Shown: positions 23,541 to 32,966, counted from the stretch's first letter. The stretch: 64,000 nucleotides of DNA from DATAZK01 sp965199805 (GCA_965199805.1 CBDATO010000001.1:682001-746000); one strand, 5' to 3'. Numbers and translations: made by a program. Notes: generated from the letters alone by a model not told the origin.

Positions 23541-25646
23541 GTGACCACCACCAAGGAGCGGACGACCGGAAGCGAGTCGGGCTGGCCGTCGGACCTCGAC
23601 GGGAAGGCCGTCGATCTCATCCGGGCCCTCGCGATGGACGCCGTCCAGTCCGCAGGAGACGGCCACCCGGGCACGGCGATGAGCCTCGCGCCCGCCGCCT
23701 ACCTGCTCTTCCAGGAGTTCGTGCAGCACGACCCGACCGATCCCGACTGGGTGGGGCGCGACCGCTTCGTCCTGTCCTGCGGCCATTCGAGCCTCACCCT
23801 GTACATCCAGCTCTACCTGTCGGGTTACGGCCTCACCATCGAGGACCTCCGGCTCTACCGGCAGTGGTCCTCGCGTACCCCCGGGCACCCGGAGCACGGC
23901 CACACCATCGGCGTCGAGACCACGACCGGGCCGCTCGGCCAGGGCATCGCGACCGCCGTCGGCATGGCCATGGGTGCGCGCCGCGAGCGCGGGCTGTACG
24001 ACCCGGACGCCGCCCCCGGCGAGAGCGTCTTCGACGGCAACATCTGGGTCATCGTGTCCGACGGTGACATGGAGGAGGGCGTCTCCGCGGAGGCGAGCAG
24101 CCTCGCCGGTCACCAGAAGCTCGGCAACCTGGTCGTGCTATACGACGACAACCACATCTCGATCGAGGGCAACACCGACGTCGCCTTCAGTGAAGACGTC
24201 TCCGCGCGCTACGCCGCGTACGGCTGGCACGTGCAGGACGTCGCCGACTCGGAGGACGTCAACGCACTGCGCGAGGCGCTGCGGGCGGCGAAGGCGGAGA
24301 CCGGACGCCCGAGCTTCATCCGGATGCGGAGCGTCATCGGCTTCCCCGCCCCCCACCTGCAGAACACCGGCAAGATCCACGGCAGCGCCCTGGGGGCCGA
24401 CGAGGTCGCCGCCACCAAAGAGGTCCTCGGCCTCGATCCCAAGATCAGTTTCGCCATGCCCGATGAAGTCCTGGCCCATGTCCGCGAGGTCGTCGACCGC
24501 GGCCGCGCCGCCCACGAGAAGTGGAACGAGCGCTACGCCGCCTGGCGCACGGGCAACCCGACCGGCGCCGAGCTGCTCGACCGTCTCCGCGCCCGGCAGC
24601 TGCCGGCCGGATGGGAGGCGGCGCTGCCGTCCTTCCCGGCTGACGCCAAGGGCATGGCCACGCGTAAGGCCTCCGGCGAGGTGCTCAGCGCGCTCGAGGA
24701 CGTGCTGCCCGAGCTGTGGGGCGGCTCGGCCGACCTCGCCGGCAGCAACCTCACGACCATGAAGAACGCCATCTCGTTCCTTCCGGAGACGGCCGACGAC
24801 CGGGGCCCGTACGGCCGCACCATCCACTTCGGCATCCGCGAGCACGCCATGGGCGCGGCCCTCAACGGCATCGCGCTGCACGGCGGCACCCGTCCGTACG
24901 GCGGCACGTTCCTGGTCTTCAGCGACTACATGCGCGGGGCCGTCCGCATGGCTGCGCTGATGGGGCTACCGGTCGTCTACGTCTGGACCCACGACTCCAT
25001 CGGACTCGGCGGCGACGGACCCACCCATCAGCCGATCGAGCACCTGGTCAGCCTGCGGGCCATCCCCGGACTCGACGTGGTGCGCCCGGCCGACGCCAAC
25101 GAGACCGTTGTCGCCTGGCGGACCGCACTTGAGCAGCACGAGCGCCCGGTGGCACTCGCGCTGTCCCGCCAGGACGTGCCGACCATCGACCGGTCGACCC
25201 ACGAGAGCGCCGAGGGCGTCGCCAAGGGCGCCTACGTCCTCGCCGAGGCCAGCAGCGGCACCCCCCACGTCATCCTCATCGCCACCGGCTCCGAGGTGAC
25301 CCTGGCACTGCAGGCCCGCGAGACGCTCGAGGCGGAAGGCACCCACACCCGGGTGGTCTCGATGCCGTGCCGTGAGTGGTTCGAAGCCCAGGACCTGAGC
25401 TACCAGCAGACCGTCCTCCCGCCGAACGTCCGAGCGCGGGTCTCGATCGAGGCCGCCACCAAGCTCGGCTGGCGCGACTTCATCGGCGACCACGGCGAGA
25501 GCATCTCGATCGAACACTTCGGGGCGAGCGCGCCGGAGTCGATCCTGTACGAGCAGTTCGGCATCACCCCCGACCGCATCGTCGCGGCCGCGCACTCGAG
25601 CCTGTCCAAGGTCGGCGCCACGCACGGCTCCCCGACCGGCAACTGA
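23541..25646 (+). CDS. tkt: Transketolase
   Basis: Thiamine-diphosphate enzyme of the non-oxidative pentose phosphate pathway, moving two-carbon units between sugar phosphates. The 701 residues show the N-terminal ALAMDAVQSAGDGHPGTAMSLAP, then the ThDP/metal motif SDGDMEEGVSAEASS...DDNHISIEG, and the pyrimidine domain GIREHAMGAALNGIALHGG with THDSIGLGGDGPTHQP. Length and layout are standard. The start is the GTG at 23541 behind GGAGGGAG. It is first in an operon with tal, zwf, opcA and pgl. Confidence 0.97.
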   Translation: MTTTKERTTGSESGWPSDLDGKAVDLIRALAMDAVQSAGDGHPGTAMSLAPAAYLLFQEFVQHDPTDPDWVGRDRFVLSCGHSSLTLYIQLYLSGYGLTIEDLRLYRQWSSRTPGHPEHGHTIGVETTTGPLGQGIATAVGMAMGARRERGLYDPDAAPGESVFDGNIWVIVSDGDMEEGVSAEASSLAGHQKLGNLVVLYDDNHISIEGNTDVAFSEDVSARYAAYGWHVQDVADSEDVNALREALRAAKAETGRPSFIRMRSVIGFPAPHLQNTGKIHGSALGADEVAATKEVLGLDPKISFAMPDEVLAHVREVVDRGRAAHEKWNERYAAWRTGNPTGAELLDRLRARQLPAGWEAALPSFPADAKGMATRKASGEVLSALEDVLPELWGGSADLAGSNLTTMKNAISFLPETADDRGPYGRTIHFGIREHAMGAALNGIALHGGTRPYGGTFLVFSDYMRGAVRMAALMGLPVVYVWTHDSIGLGGDGPTHQPIEHLVSLRAIPGLDVVRPADANETVVAWRTALEQHERPVALALSRQDVPTIDRSTHESAEGVAKGAYVLAEASSGTPHVILIATGSEVTLALQARETLEAEGTHTRVVSMPCREWFEAQDLSYQQTVLPPNVRARVSIEAATKLGWRDFIGDHGESISIEHFGASAPESILYEQFGITPDRIVAAAHSSLSKVGATHGSPTGN

Positions 25647-25696
25647 CCCGCCCCTCACCCCGTACAGAAGGGCCGCACCGTGAACGAGGAACTGCG

Positions 25697-26806
25697 ATGA
25701 CCGATCCCCTCCGCCTCCTGACCGAGGCCGGTGTCGCGGTCTGGCTCGACGACCTGAGCCGTGACCGTCTGCAGTCCGGCGGGCTGCACGACCTCGTCCG
25801 TGACCGCAGCCTCGTCGGGGTGACGACCAACCCGACGATCTTCCAGAAGGCGATCTCCGGCAGCGACCTCTACAACCCGCAGCTCAACGACCTGCAGGTG
25901 CGGGGCGTCGAGGTGGGTGAGGCGCTGCGGGCGCTGACGACCAAGGACGTCCGCGACGCCTGTGACGTGCTGCGTCCGGTGTACGACGCCTCCGACGGTG
26001 TCGACGGCCGGGTCTCGATCGAGGTCGACCCCCGGATCTCCGGCAACACCGAGGCCACCATCGCCGAGGCGCGCGCGCTGTGGTGGATGGTCGACCGTCC
26101 GAACCTCTACATCAAGATCCCGGCGACGATCGCCGGCCTGCCGGCCATCAGCCAGGCGCTCGCCGAGGGAATCAGCGTCAACGTCACGCTGATCTTCAGC
26201 CTCGAGCGCTACGACCTGGTCATGGAGGCGTTCCTCGAGGGCGTCGAGCGCGCGCACCTCGCCGGGGTCGACCTGTCGAAGCTGGGGTCGGTGGCGTCGT
26301 TCTTCGTCAGCCGCGTCGACTCCGAGATCGACAAGCGGCTCGGCAAGGTCGGCACCGACGCCGCCAAGGCCCTGCTGGGCAAGGCCGCCGTCGCCAATGC
26401 CCGGCTCGCCTACCAGCACTACGAGGGCGTGTTCGAGGGCAGCGAGCGCTGGGACGCGCTGGCCAAGGCCGGCGCGAAGCCGCAGCGGCCGCTGTGGGCC
26501 TCCACCGGGGTCAAGGACCCGAACTACTCCGACACCCTGTACGTGACCGAGCTGGTCGCGCCGGGCACTGTCAACACCATGCCGGAGGCGACCCTCAAGG
26601 CCGTCTACGATCACGGGGTCGTCGAGGGCGACAGCATCCGCGGCCACTACGTCGAGGCGCAGCAGGTGCTCGACGACCTCAAGGCCGTCGGCGTCGACTA
26701 CGACGACGTCGTCGGGCTGCTCGAGACCGAGGGCCTCGACAAGTTCGAGCAGTCCTGGAGCGAGCTGATCGAGGTCGTGCAGGAGCAGTTGGAGGCGCAG
26801 AAGTGA
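25697..26806 (+). CDS. tal: Transaldolase
   Basis: Transfers dihydroxyacetone units between sugar phosphates. It is a TIM-barrel class I aldolase of 369 residues. The N-terminal GVAVWLDDLSR, then LVGVTTNPTIFQKAI, and the Schiff-base Lys140 in NLYIKIPAT are seen, with VNVTLIFSLERY and FFVSRVDSEID following. This is the long transaldolase subfamily typical of Actinobacteria. The ATG at 25697 lies 50 bp after the tkt stop. The stop overlaps the zwf GTG by 4 bp. Confidence 0.97.
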   Translation: MTDPLRLLTEAGVAVWLDDLSRDRLQSGGLHDLVRDRSLVGVTTNPTIFQKAISGSDLYNPQLNDLQVRGVEVGEALRALTTKDVRDACDVLRPVYDASDGVDGRVSIEVDPRISGNTEATIAEARALWWMVDRPNLYIKIPATIAGLPAISQALAEGISVNVTLIFSLERYDLVMEAFLEGVERAHLAGVDLSKLGSVASFFVSRVDSEIDKRLGKVGTDAAKALLGKAAVANARLAYQHYEGVFEGSERWDALAKAGAKPQRPLWASTGVKDPNYSDTLYVTELVAPGTVNTMPEATLKAVYDHGVVEGDSIRGHYVEAQQVLDDLKAVGVDYDDVVGLLETEGLDKFEQSWSELIEVVQEQLEAQK

Positions 26807-28365
26807 CGGAGGCGCTCGCAGCGGGCGCGGATCCACTGCAGGAACGGCGCCCTAATCCCCTGCGCGACCCGGCCGACCGGCGCCTGCCGCGGATGCCGGA
26901 TCCGTGTGCCCTGGTGGTGTTCGGCGTCACCGGTGACCTCGCCCGCAAGAAGCTCATCCCCGCCGTGTACGACCTCGCCAACCGCGGGCTGCTGCCGCCC
27001 GGCTTCGTGCTGCTCGGCTTCGCCCGTCGCGACTGGGACCACGGCGAGTTCGCCGAGCTCGCCCGTGACTCGGCGCGCGACCATGCGCGTACCGACTTCC
27101 GCGAGGAGGTCTGGGCGCGGCTGAACGACAGCATCAAGTTCATCCCCGGCTCGTTCGACGACGACGACGCCTTCGACCGGCTAGCCCAGGAGCTCCACGA
27201 GCTGCAGGAGTCGCACGGCATCGGCGGCAACGCCGCGTTCTACCTGTCGATCCCGCCGTCCGCCTTCCCCGTCGTGCTCAAGCAGATGGAGCGCACCGGG
27301 ATGGCGTCCAACGAGCAGTCGGGCGGCTGGCGTCGGGTCGTCGTGGAGAAGCCGTTCGGCCACGACCTCACCTCGGCGCGCGCGCTGAACGCGCTGGTGG
27401 ACCACGTCTTCACCCCCGACGATGTGTTCCGCATCGACCATTACCTCGGCAAGGAGACCGTCCAGAACCTGCTGGCGTTGCGCTTCGCCAACACGCTCTT
27501 CGAGCCGATCTGGAACTCCAACTACGTCGACTCGGTCCAGATCACGATGGCCGAGGACGTCGGCATCGGCGGCCGCGCCGGCTTCTACGACTCCGCCGGC
27601 GCCGCCCGCGACGTGCTGCAGAACCACCTGCTGCAGCTGCTCGCGCTGACGGCGATGGAGGAGCCCAACTCCTTCGAGGCGAACGCGCTGCGCGCCGAGA
27701 AGGTCAAGGTGCTCGGCGCCATCTCGCTGCCCACCGATCTCGAGCACGACGCCATCCGCGGCCAGTACGAGCAGGGCTGGCTCGCCGGGCAGCGGGTGAA
27801 GGGCTACCTCGACGAGGACGACGTGCCGTCCGGGTCGACGACGGAGACGTTCGCCGCCGTCCGCCTCGGCATCGAGACCCGGCGCTGGGCCGGCGTGCCG
27901 TTCTACGTCCGTACCGGCAAGCGGCTGCCGCGCCGCGTCACCGAGATCGCGGTGTCGTTCAAACGCGCGCCGCACCTGCCCTTCGACGCCACCGACACGA
28001 CCGAGCTGGGGCAGAACCAGCTGGTCGTACGCGTGCAGCCGGACGAGGGCATCACCCTGCGCTTCGGGTCCAAGGTGCCCGGCACGCTGATGGAGGTCCG
28101 CGACGTCTCGATGGACTTCCTCTACGGCGAGGCGTTCACCGAGGGCTCACCGGAGGCGTACGAGCGCCTGATCCTCGACGTCCTGATCGGCGACCAGAGC
28201 CTCTTCCCGCGCAACGAGGAGGTCGAGCTGTCCTGGCACGTCATCGACCCGCTGGAGCAGTACTGGGCGGGCCGCAAGCCCCACCTCTACCGCGCCGGCG
28301 AGTGGGGGCCCAAGGCCGCAGACGAGATGCTCGCTCGTGAGGGCCGGAGTTGGAGACGACCGTGA
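26803..28365 (+). CDS. zwf: Glucose-6-phosphate 1-dehydrogenase
   Basis: First step of the oxidative pentose phosphate pathway, oxidising glucose 6-phosphate and producing NADPH. The nucleotide-binding VVFGVTGDLARKKLIPA is near residues 37-53. The active-site RIDHYLGKETVQN has Arg210, Asp212, His213 and Tyr214, and EKPFGHDL lies upstream. The 520-residue length is standard. The start is the GTG at 26803, overlapping the tal stop and behind GGAGG. It is followed by opcA, its usual activator in Actinobacteria. Confidence 0.97.
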   Translation: MTEALAAGADPLQERRPNPLRDPADRRLPRMPDPCALVVFGVTGDLARKKLIPAVYDLANRGLLPPGFVLLGFARRDWDHGEFAELARDSARDHARTDFREEVWARLNDSIKFIPGSFDDDDAFDRLAQELHELQESHGIGGNAAFYLSIPPSAFPVVLKQMERTGMASNEQSGGWRRVVVEKPFGHDLTSARALNALVDHVFTPDDVFRIDHYLGKETVQNLLALRFANTLFEPIWNSNYVDSVQITMAEDVGIGGRAGFYDSAGAARDVLQNHLLQLLALTAMEEPNSFEANALRAEKVKVLGAISLPTDLEHDAIRGQYEQGWLAGQRVKGYLDEDDVPSGSTTETFAAVRLGIETRRWAGVPFYVRTGKRLPRRVTEIAVSFKRAPHLPFDATDTTELGQNQLVVRVQPDEGITLRFGSKVPGTLMEVRDVSMDFLYGEAFTEGSPEAYERLILDVLIGDQSLFPRNEEVELSWHVIDPLEQYWAGRKPHLYRAGEWGPKAADEMLAREGRSWRRP

Positions 28366-28423
28366 CTCGAGCGAGCGCAGCGAGATCGAGCGCGGGTCGG
28401 CGACCATCACAGCGGAGAAGGCC

Positions 28424-29407
28424 ATGACAACCCTGTGGGATACGACAGGCTCGGCGGTCGTCCGGGCGCTCGAGTCCGAGCGCCGGTCGGCCGGTGCACT
28501 GTCCGTCGGGCTCGCCCTGACCCTCGTCGTCGTGGTCGACCAGGACTCGGTGGCGGAGGCGGAGGTCGCGGCGAAGGCGGCGGCCGCAGCGCATCCCTGC
28601 CGGATCCTCATCGTCATCCGGCGGCACCTCGAGGCACCGGATCCGCGGCTCGACGCCGAGGTGCTCATCGGCGGCCGGCTGGGCCCGGGTGAGGCCATCG
28701 TCATGCGCATGTACGGGCGGCTGGCGCTGCATGCCGAGTCGGTCATCCTGCCGCTGCTCGCCCCCGACGCACCGGTCGTGTGCTGGTTCCACGACGCGAT
28801 GCCGGAGAAGATCGCCCACGACCCGCTCGGGGTCTTCGCCGACCGCCGCATCACGGAGAGCGAGCGCGGGGCCGACCCGATGGCGGCGTTGCGCCAGCGT
28901 GCCGTCGACTACGCACCGGGTGACACCGACCTGGCCTGGGCAGGCGTGACCGGTTGGCGATCGCTCATCGCCGCCGCCTTCGACTCGCTGGCGAGCCTGC
29001 CGACCTCGGTGGTCGTGACCGGCGCCGAGGCACCGTCGGCGGCACTGCTCGTCGGGTGGCTGCGCACGAAGCTGTCGGTCCCGGTCGAGCTCGACGTCAA
29101 GGGCCGCGGCGTGCAGCAGGTCGCGTTCTCGTTCGCGGACGACACCCAGCTGATCATCCGGCGCCGCGACGAGCGCACCGCGTCGATCTCGCGCAGCGGG
29201 CAGGCCGACCGGGTGATGCCGCTCGCGCCGCGTGACCTCGGTGACCTGCTGGCCGAGGACATCCGCCGGCTGGATGCCGACGAGGTCTTCGCCGAGGCGC
29301 TGTCGGGATGGACCGGCATCAAGGGTCTCGAGGCGCGTCCGGCGACCCGGTCGCACATCTGGTACGACCCGATGCTCGCCGCCCGGCAGACCGAGGCACC
29401 GGCGTGA
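28424..29407 (+). CDS. opcA: Glucose-6-phosphate dehydrogenase assembly protein OpcA
   Basis: Needed for full activity or assembly of Zwf in Actinobacteria and cyanobacteria; not itself an oxidoreductase. The 327 residues begin with the actinobacterial signature MTTLWDTTGSAVVRALESER, contain HPCRILIVIRR and PVVCWFHDAMP, and end with a conserved WYDPMLAARQ-type tail. The start is the ATG at 28424 with GGAGAAGG upstream; a longer in-frame reading into the intergenic space lacks the family start. The stop overlaps the pgl GTG. Confidence 0.96.
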   Translation: MTTLWDTTGSAVVRALESERRSAGALSVGLALTLVVVVDQDSVAEAEVAAKAAAAAHPCRILIVIRRHLEAPDPRLDAEVLIGGRLGPGEAIVMRMYGRLALHAESVILPLLAPDAPVVCWFHDAMPEKIAHDPLGVFADRRITESERGADPMAALRQRAVDYAPGDTDLAWAGVTGWRSLIAAAFDSLASLPTSVVVTGAEAPSAALLVGWLRTKLSVPVELDVKGRGVQQVAFSFADDTQLIIRRRDERTASISRSGQADRVMPLAPRDLGDLLAEDIRRLDADEVFAEALSGWTGIKGLEARPATRSHIWYDPMLAARQTEAPA

Positions 29408-30168
29408 CGGGCCGTGAGGTCGTCGTCCATGCCGACGCCGACGTGCTGGCCGAAGCCGTGGCGGCCCGCGTCCTGATCGCGCTGGCCGACGCGCAGGCCG
29501 CGCGCGGCACCGCCTCGCTGGTGCTGACCGGCGGCGGGATCGGCATCGCCACCCTGAAGGCGATGGGGGCGAGCCCGCTGCTCGGCACCGTCGACTGGCG
29601 CAAGGTCGACGTCTGGTGGGGCGACGAGCGCTTCGTCGACCGCGACGACGACGAACGCAACGAGAAGCAGGCCCGCGAGGCCCTGCTCGACGCCCTCGAC
29701 CTCGATCCGGAGCGGGTCTTCCCGATGGGCTGGTCCGGCGGCGAGGACGGGACGGGTCCGGCTGCTGCCGATGCGGCCGCCGCGCGCTATGCCACGCAGC
29801 TCGCGTCCCACGCCCACGACGGGGAGACGGCTCCCCGCTTCGACGTCCTGCTGCTCGGCATCGGGCCCGAGGGCCACATCGCGTCGATCTTCCCGCAGTC
29901 CCCCGCCGCCCGCGACCAACGGGCGGCGGTGGGCGTGCACAACTGCCCGAAGGCGCCGCCGACGCGGGTGTCGATGACCTTCGCGACCATCACCTCGGCG
30001 GCCCAGGTCTGGGTCATCGCCGCCGGTGAGGGCAAGGCCGAGGCGGCGGGCCGGGTGTTCTCCGGCGCCGAGCGGCTGGACGTGCCCGCTGCGGGCGCCG
30101 TCGGCCGTGAGCGCACGCTGTGGCTGCTCGACGCGGCCGCTGCCGGGTCGCTGCCGCCGACCGTCTGA
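29404..30168 (+). CDS. pgl: 6-phosphogluconolactonase
   Basis: Hydrolyses 6-phosphogluconolactone, the product of Zwf. The 254 residues have the glucosamine-6-phosphate-isomerase-like fold: LVLTGGGIGIATLKAM (phosphate loop), DVWWGDERFVDRDDDERNE and FDVLLLGIGPEGHIASIFP, with the catalytic His in GPEGH. The start is the GTG at 29404 with GTGA overlap to opcA. It is the last gene of the pentose-phosphate operon. Confidence 0.96.
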   Translation: MTGREVVVHADADVLAEAVAARVLIALADAQAARGTASLVLTGGGIGIATLKAMGASPLLGTVDWRKVDVWWGDERFVDRDDDERNEKQAREALLDALDLDPERVFPMGWSGGEDGTGPAAADAAAARYATQLASHAHDGETAPRFDVLLLGIGPEGHIASIFPQSPAARDQRAAVGVHNCPKAPPTRVSMTFATITSAAQVWVIAAGEGKAEAAGRVFSGAERLDVPAAGAVGRERTLWLLDAAAAGSLPPTV

Positions 30169-30182
30169 CCGACCCGGGTCGG
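30169..30182. terminator. 14-bp palindrome in the convergent gap pgl / VOC gene
   Basis: CCGACCCGGGTCGG is a perfect 14-bp palindrome filling most of the 18-bp gap between two convergent genes. A two-way terminator is plausible, although the stem is short and no T-run is present. Confidence 0.4.
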
Positions 30183-30186
30183 GGCC

Positions 30187-30552
30187 TCAGCTGCGGGAGG
30201 CGACCAGCTCGACCTCGTAGCCGTCACGGTCCTCGAGGTAGGCGGCGTGGTGCTCGGGGCCGCCCGCGTACGGGTGCCGGTCGCCGAAGAGCAGCCGCCA
30301 GCCGTAAGTGGGCGCCGCCGCCACGAGGTCGGCGAGCTCGGCCGGGGTCCCGGCCCAGAACGCGACATGGTTGAGCCCCGGCCGGGTGCGGTCGTGAGCC
30401 GTCACCAGCTGGGCCGGCGACTGCTCCAGCACGACGTAGCTGCCGTCACCGGTCCGCCAGCTCCGGCCGTGCTCCCAGCGCTGGTACGGCACGTAGCCGA
30501 GCCGCTGCAGCAGCCAGCCCCAGCTGACCGACGCCCGCCCGAGGTCGGGCAC
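30187..30552 (-). CDS. VOC (glyoxalase/bleomycin-resistance fold) family protein
   Basis: A small metalloenzyme-like or binding protein of the vicinal oxygen chelate fold. Visible motifs are GLNHVAFWA near residue 60 and GGPEHHAAYLEDRDGYEVELVA at the C-terminus, with the final Glu as a likely metal ligand. The start given (GTG 30552, 121 aa) is the first conventional one. In-frame codons upstream read LHHLELWVPDL, which looks like the family's first strand with its metal-binding His. Translation may therefore start at a CTG at 30597 that overlaps the rbpA stop (CTGA), giving 136 residues. Substrate unknown. Confidence 0.8.
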   Translation of the reverse strand: MPDLGRASVSWGWLLQRLGYVPYQRWEHGRSWRTGDGSYVVLEQSPAQLVTAHDRTRPGLNHVAFWAGTPAELADLVAAAPTYGWRLLFGDRHPYAGGPEHHAAYLEDRDGYEVELVASRS

Positions 30553-30593
30553 CCACAGCTCGAGGTGGTGCAGAGCTCCGCGGGTCGGCTCGC

Positions 30594-30935
30594 TCAGCGG
30601 CCGCGGAGTTTCGCCAGCGCCTCGTTGAGGATCGCCTCGCCGTCGGCGTCGTTGCGCCGCTCGCGTACGTACGCCAGATGGGTCTTGTACGGCTCGTGGC
30701 TCGGCGGCGGCGGGGTGTTGGCCTGATCGGTGCCAGCCGGGTAGCCGCAGCGCGGACAGTCCCAGGTCTCCGGCACGGCTGCGTCCTCCGCGAACGACGG
30801 CCGCGTCTCGTGGCCGTTGGCGCAGAAGAACGACACCCTCATCCGGGGGGCGCGCTCACCGCGCTCCGACTCACCCATCGGTCCGGCCCCGACCCGGCTC
30901 CCGCGAATCGCGTGTCCGCCCGCGCCACCAGCCAC
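30594..30935 (-). CDS. rbpA: RNA polymerase-binding protein RbpA
   Basis: Actinobacterial transcription factor that binds RNA polymerase and the principal sigma factor, stabilising open complexes. The 113 residues show AIRGSRVGAGPMGESERGE near the N-terminus, then the zinc-binding core (FFCANGHETRPSF...WDCPRCGYPAG), and a C-terminal sigma-interacting helix region (HLAYVRERRNDADGEAILNEAL). The start is the GTG at 30935, which leaves the usual short tail before the conserved AIRGSRVG and has GAGGGAG upstream; a longer reading is not family-like. Its position near secG and tpiA is typical. Confidence 0.95.
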   Translation of the reverse strand: MAGGAGGHAIRGSRVGAGPMGESERGERAPRMRVSFFCANGHETRPSFAEDAAVPETWDCPRCGYPAGTDQANTPPPPSHEPYKTHLAYVRERRNDADGEAILNEALAKLRGR

Positions 30936-31052
30936 ATGCACTCCCTCGTCCACGTCTGTTTCGTGAGCGACGCACACCGCAACCCCGCAGCCGGGTCTGC
31001 ATCTGCTGAGGTCAGCAGCTCGAACCGGCCGGATGCCCGCGCCTACGCGATG

Positions 31053-32966
31053 CTACGGCGTGGGGGTCGTGCTTCGGGCGGGTTCCGACGGACGCGTGGA
31101 CCCGAGCGACACATTGGCCGGGTCGGCGTTGTCGAGCGTGGGCACGACGGGGGCGAGCGCCACGTTGGAGCCAGTCGCGTACAGGCTGCCGAGGTCGGCC
31201 AGCGGGATGATCGTGGCCGACGACGAGATCCGCCCGCCCAGCGTCTGCCACGCCTCGTCCGCCGCCTCGGCGGAGGTCCCGGCCGTCGCGGCGAGCATCG
31301 CCTGCGCCGACTGGGCGGCCCGCAGCACGGGCACGGCGTCGGTGCCGATCCAGCGCGGGTCGAGCAGTGGCGCCAGTAGGGCCCGCGGCTGCGCATACAC
31401 CAGCGGACGGGCGTCGAGCAGCAGGTCCCAACCGCCGGCGCGGGTGAGCGCGGCGATGCGGGAGACGGGGGCGTACACCGGGATGACGGTGACGCCGGCG
31501 CCCGCGAGGCGGGTGCCGACCAGCGCTGCCACGACACGCAGCTGGGCGACGTCGGGGACGAGCAGGCGCAGCGTGGCCCCGGCGACGCCGAGGGTGGGAG
31601 CGCAGCGCACTCCGGCGGCCGGGCTCGGCGACGCCGTCGGCGCGGTGGACGGCGTGGGGCTGTCGGAGGACGTCGGGGAGGCGGTGGCGGTGGGGCTCGC
31701 GGTGCTCGACGGGCTCGGCGTCGTCGAGCCGGACGGCGTTCCGATCAGCCCGGCGAGCAGGTCGGCCTGGGGGGTCGCCACCCCGCTGCCGAGCGCACGG
31801 GCGATGCGGGCGCGGGTCGCCTCGTCCAGGCATGCCGCCAGCACCCGGCGTACGCCGGGCACCGCGAGCCGGGCCGCCTGCGGGCCGCGTGACCCGACGG
31901 CCAGCAGCACCGAGGCGCGGCCCGGGTGGCTCACGAGCGCCGGTGTGGGCGTCTGCGGCAGCGTGGTCGTCGGCAGCGCCGTCACGTCCAGCGACAGGTC
32001 GGCGTCGCCCGAGGCGATCGCGGCGCGTACCTGCGCGGCCGTGAGCCCGCCGCGGACCGACACGTGGTCGACGTAGGCCCGGCGCAGCGGGTCGTCGGCC
32101 CAGGACAGGCTGCGGGACAGGGCGTACGTCTCGTCGGCCTCGGGGGCCACGAAGCGGTACGGCCCGTCGCCGACGAACCGCAGCGGGTCGGAGGTGACCG
32201 CCAGCCCCTGGAAGGACTCGACCGGCAGCGGCGAGGTCTCGGGCAGCGCCAGGATCGCGGTGAGGTCGTTCGTCGGGCGCAGCAGCTTGATGACCAGCGT
32301 GGTGTCGCCCTCGGTCGCCAGGCCGGGCACCGCGGTGGCATCCAGCGCGGCCAGGGTGGTCGGAGGCCGCCGGGTGATCCTGGCGCATGCCGAGGCGTAG
32401 CCGACCACCGACTCGGCGAGGAAGCCCGCGACCGGCGACCGCACCGACGGCAGGCAGAGCCGCTTCAACGCACGCAGGGCGTCGGTCGAGGTGACCCGGC
32501 GCGGGTTGGCGACGTCCCACCGCGCCGCCCGCAGCGAGATGGTGGCCGTCAGCCCGTCGTCCGACAGCTGCGGCGCACCGGTGGCGAGATCGGCGACCGG
32601 CCGGTCGCCCACCGGCTCCGACTCGGAGGCAGCCTCCGTCGGGTAGCTGTACAGCTGGCGCAGCACGAGTCGGCCCAGCAGGCGCACCGCGTCTGCCGGT
32701 GACACGCCGCTCAGCTCGGCGGCCGGGTCGGCACCGGTGACGGGGTCCGCCGGATCCAGGCTGACGCTGGGCGCGGTGCCGGCGACCCGGAGGGTGCCGC
32801 CGGGCTTGGGCTCGAAGGTCGGGCTCGCCGAGACGGTCGGCGACGCGGAGCTGCTGGCAGGCGGAGGGGGCGGCGCGGGCGTACCCCCGCCGCTCGAGCA
32901 GCCCGCGAGCGCGAGCACCCCGGCCAGCACGATCACCGCCGGAGCTGTGCCCCGCCGGCCGGTCAC
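31053..32966 (-). CDS. Family 5 solute-binding lipoprotein (peptide/opine type), orphan
   Basis: A secreted lipoprotein anchored outside the membrane. From the GTG at 32966 the signal peptide is short and basic, then hydrophobic, ending in the lipobox LALAGC. That start has GGAG upstream; the GTG at 32993 is an alternative. A Pro/Ser linker precedes PGGTLRVAGTAPSVSLDPADP, and the family 5 fold continues through LSDDGLTATISLRA, FVGDGPYRFV and LAVPGVRRVLAACLD. A roughly 40-residue Ser/Thr/Pro-rich insertion interrupts the second lobe near residues 410-450, which is unusual. It has no adjacent permease or ATPase of its own and lies 31 bp after secG, so it may be co-transcribed with it. Confidence 0.85.
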   Translation of the reverse strand: MTGRRGTAPAVIVLAGVLALAGCSSGGGTPAPPPPPASSSASPTVSASPTFEPKPGGTLRVAGTAPSVSLDPADPVTGADPAAELSGVSPADAVRLLGRLVLRQLYSYPTEAASESEPVGDRPVADLATGAPQLSDDGLTATISLRAARWDVANPRRVTSTDALRALKRLCLPSVRSPVAGFLAESVVGYASACARITRRPPTTLAALDATAVPGLATEGDTTLVIKLLRPTNDLTAILALPETSPLPVESFQGLAVTSDPLRFVGDGPYRFVAPEADETYALSRSLSWADDPLRRAYVDHVSVRGGLTAAQVRAAIASGDADLSLDVTALPTTTLPQTPTPALVSHPGRASVLLAVGSRGPQAARLAVPGVRRVLAACLDEATRARIARALGSGVATPQADLLAGLIGTPSGSTTPSPSSTASPTATASPTSSDSPTPSTAPTASPSPAAGVRCAPTLGVAGATLRLLVPDVAQLRVVAALVGTRLAGAGVTVIPVYAPVSRIAALTRAGGWDLLLDARPLVYAQPRALLAPLLDPRWIGTDAVPVLRAAQSAQAMLAATAGTSAEAADEAWQTLGGRISSSATIIPLADLGSLYATGSNVALAPVVPTLDNADPANVSLGSTRPSEPARSTTPTP

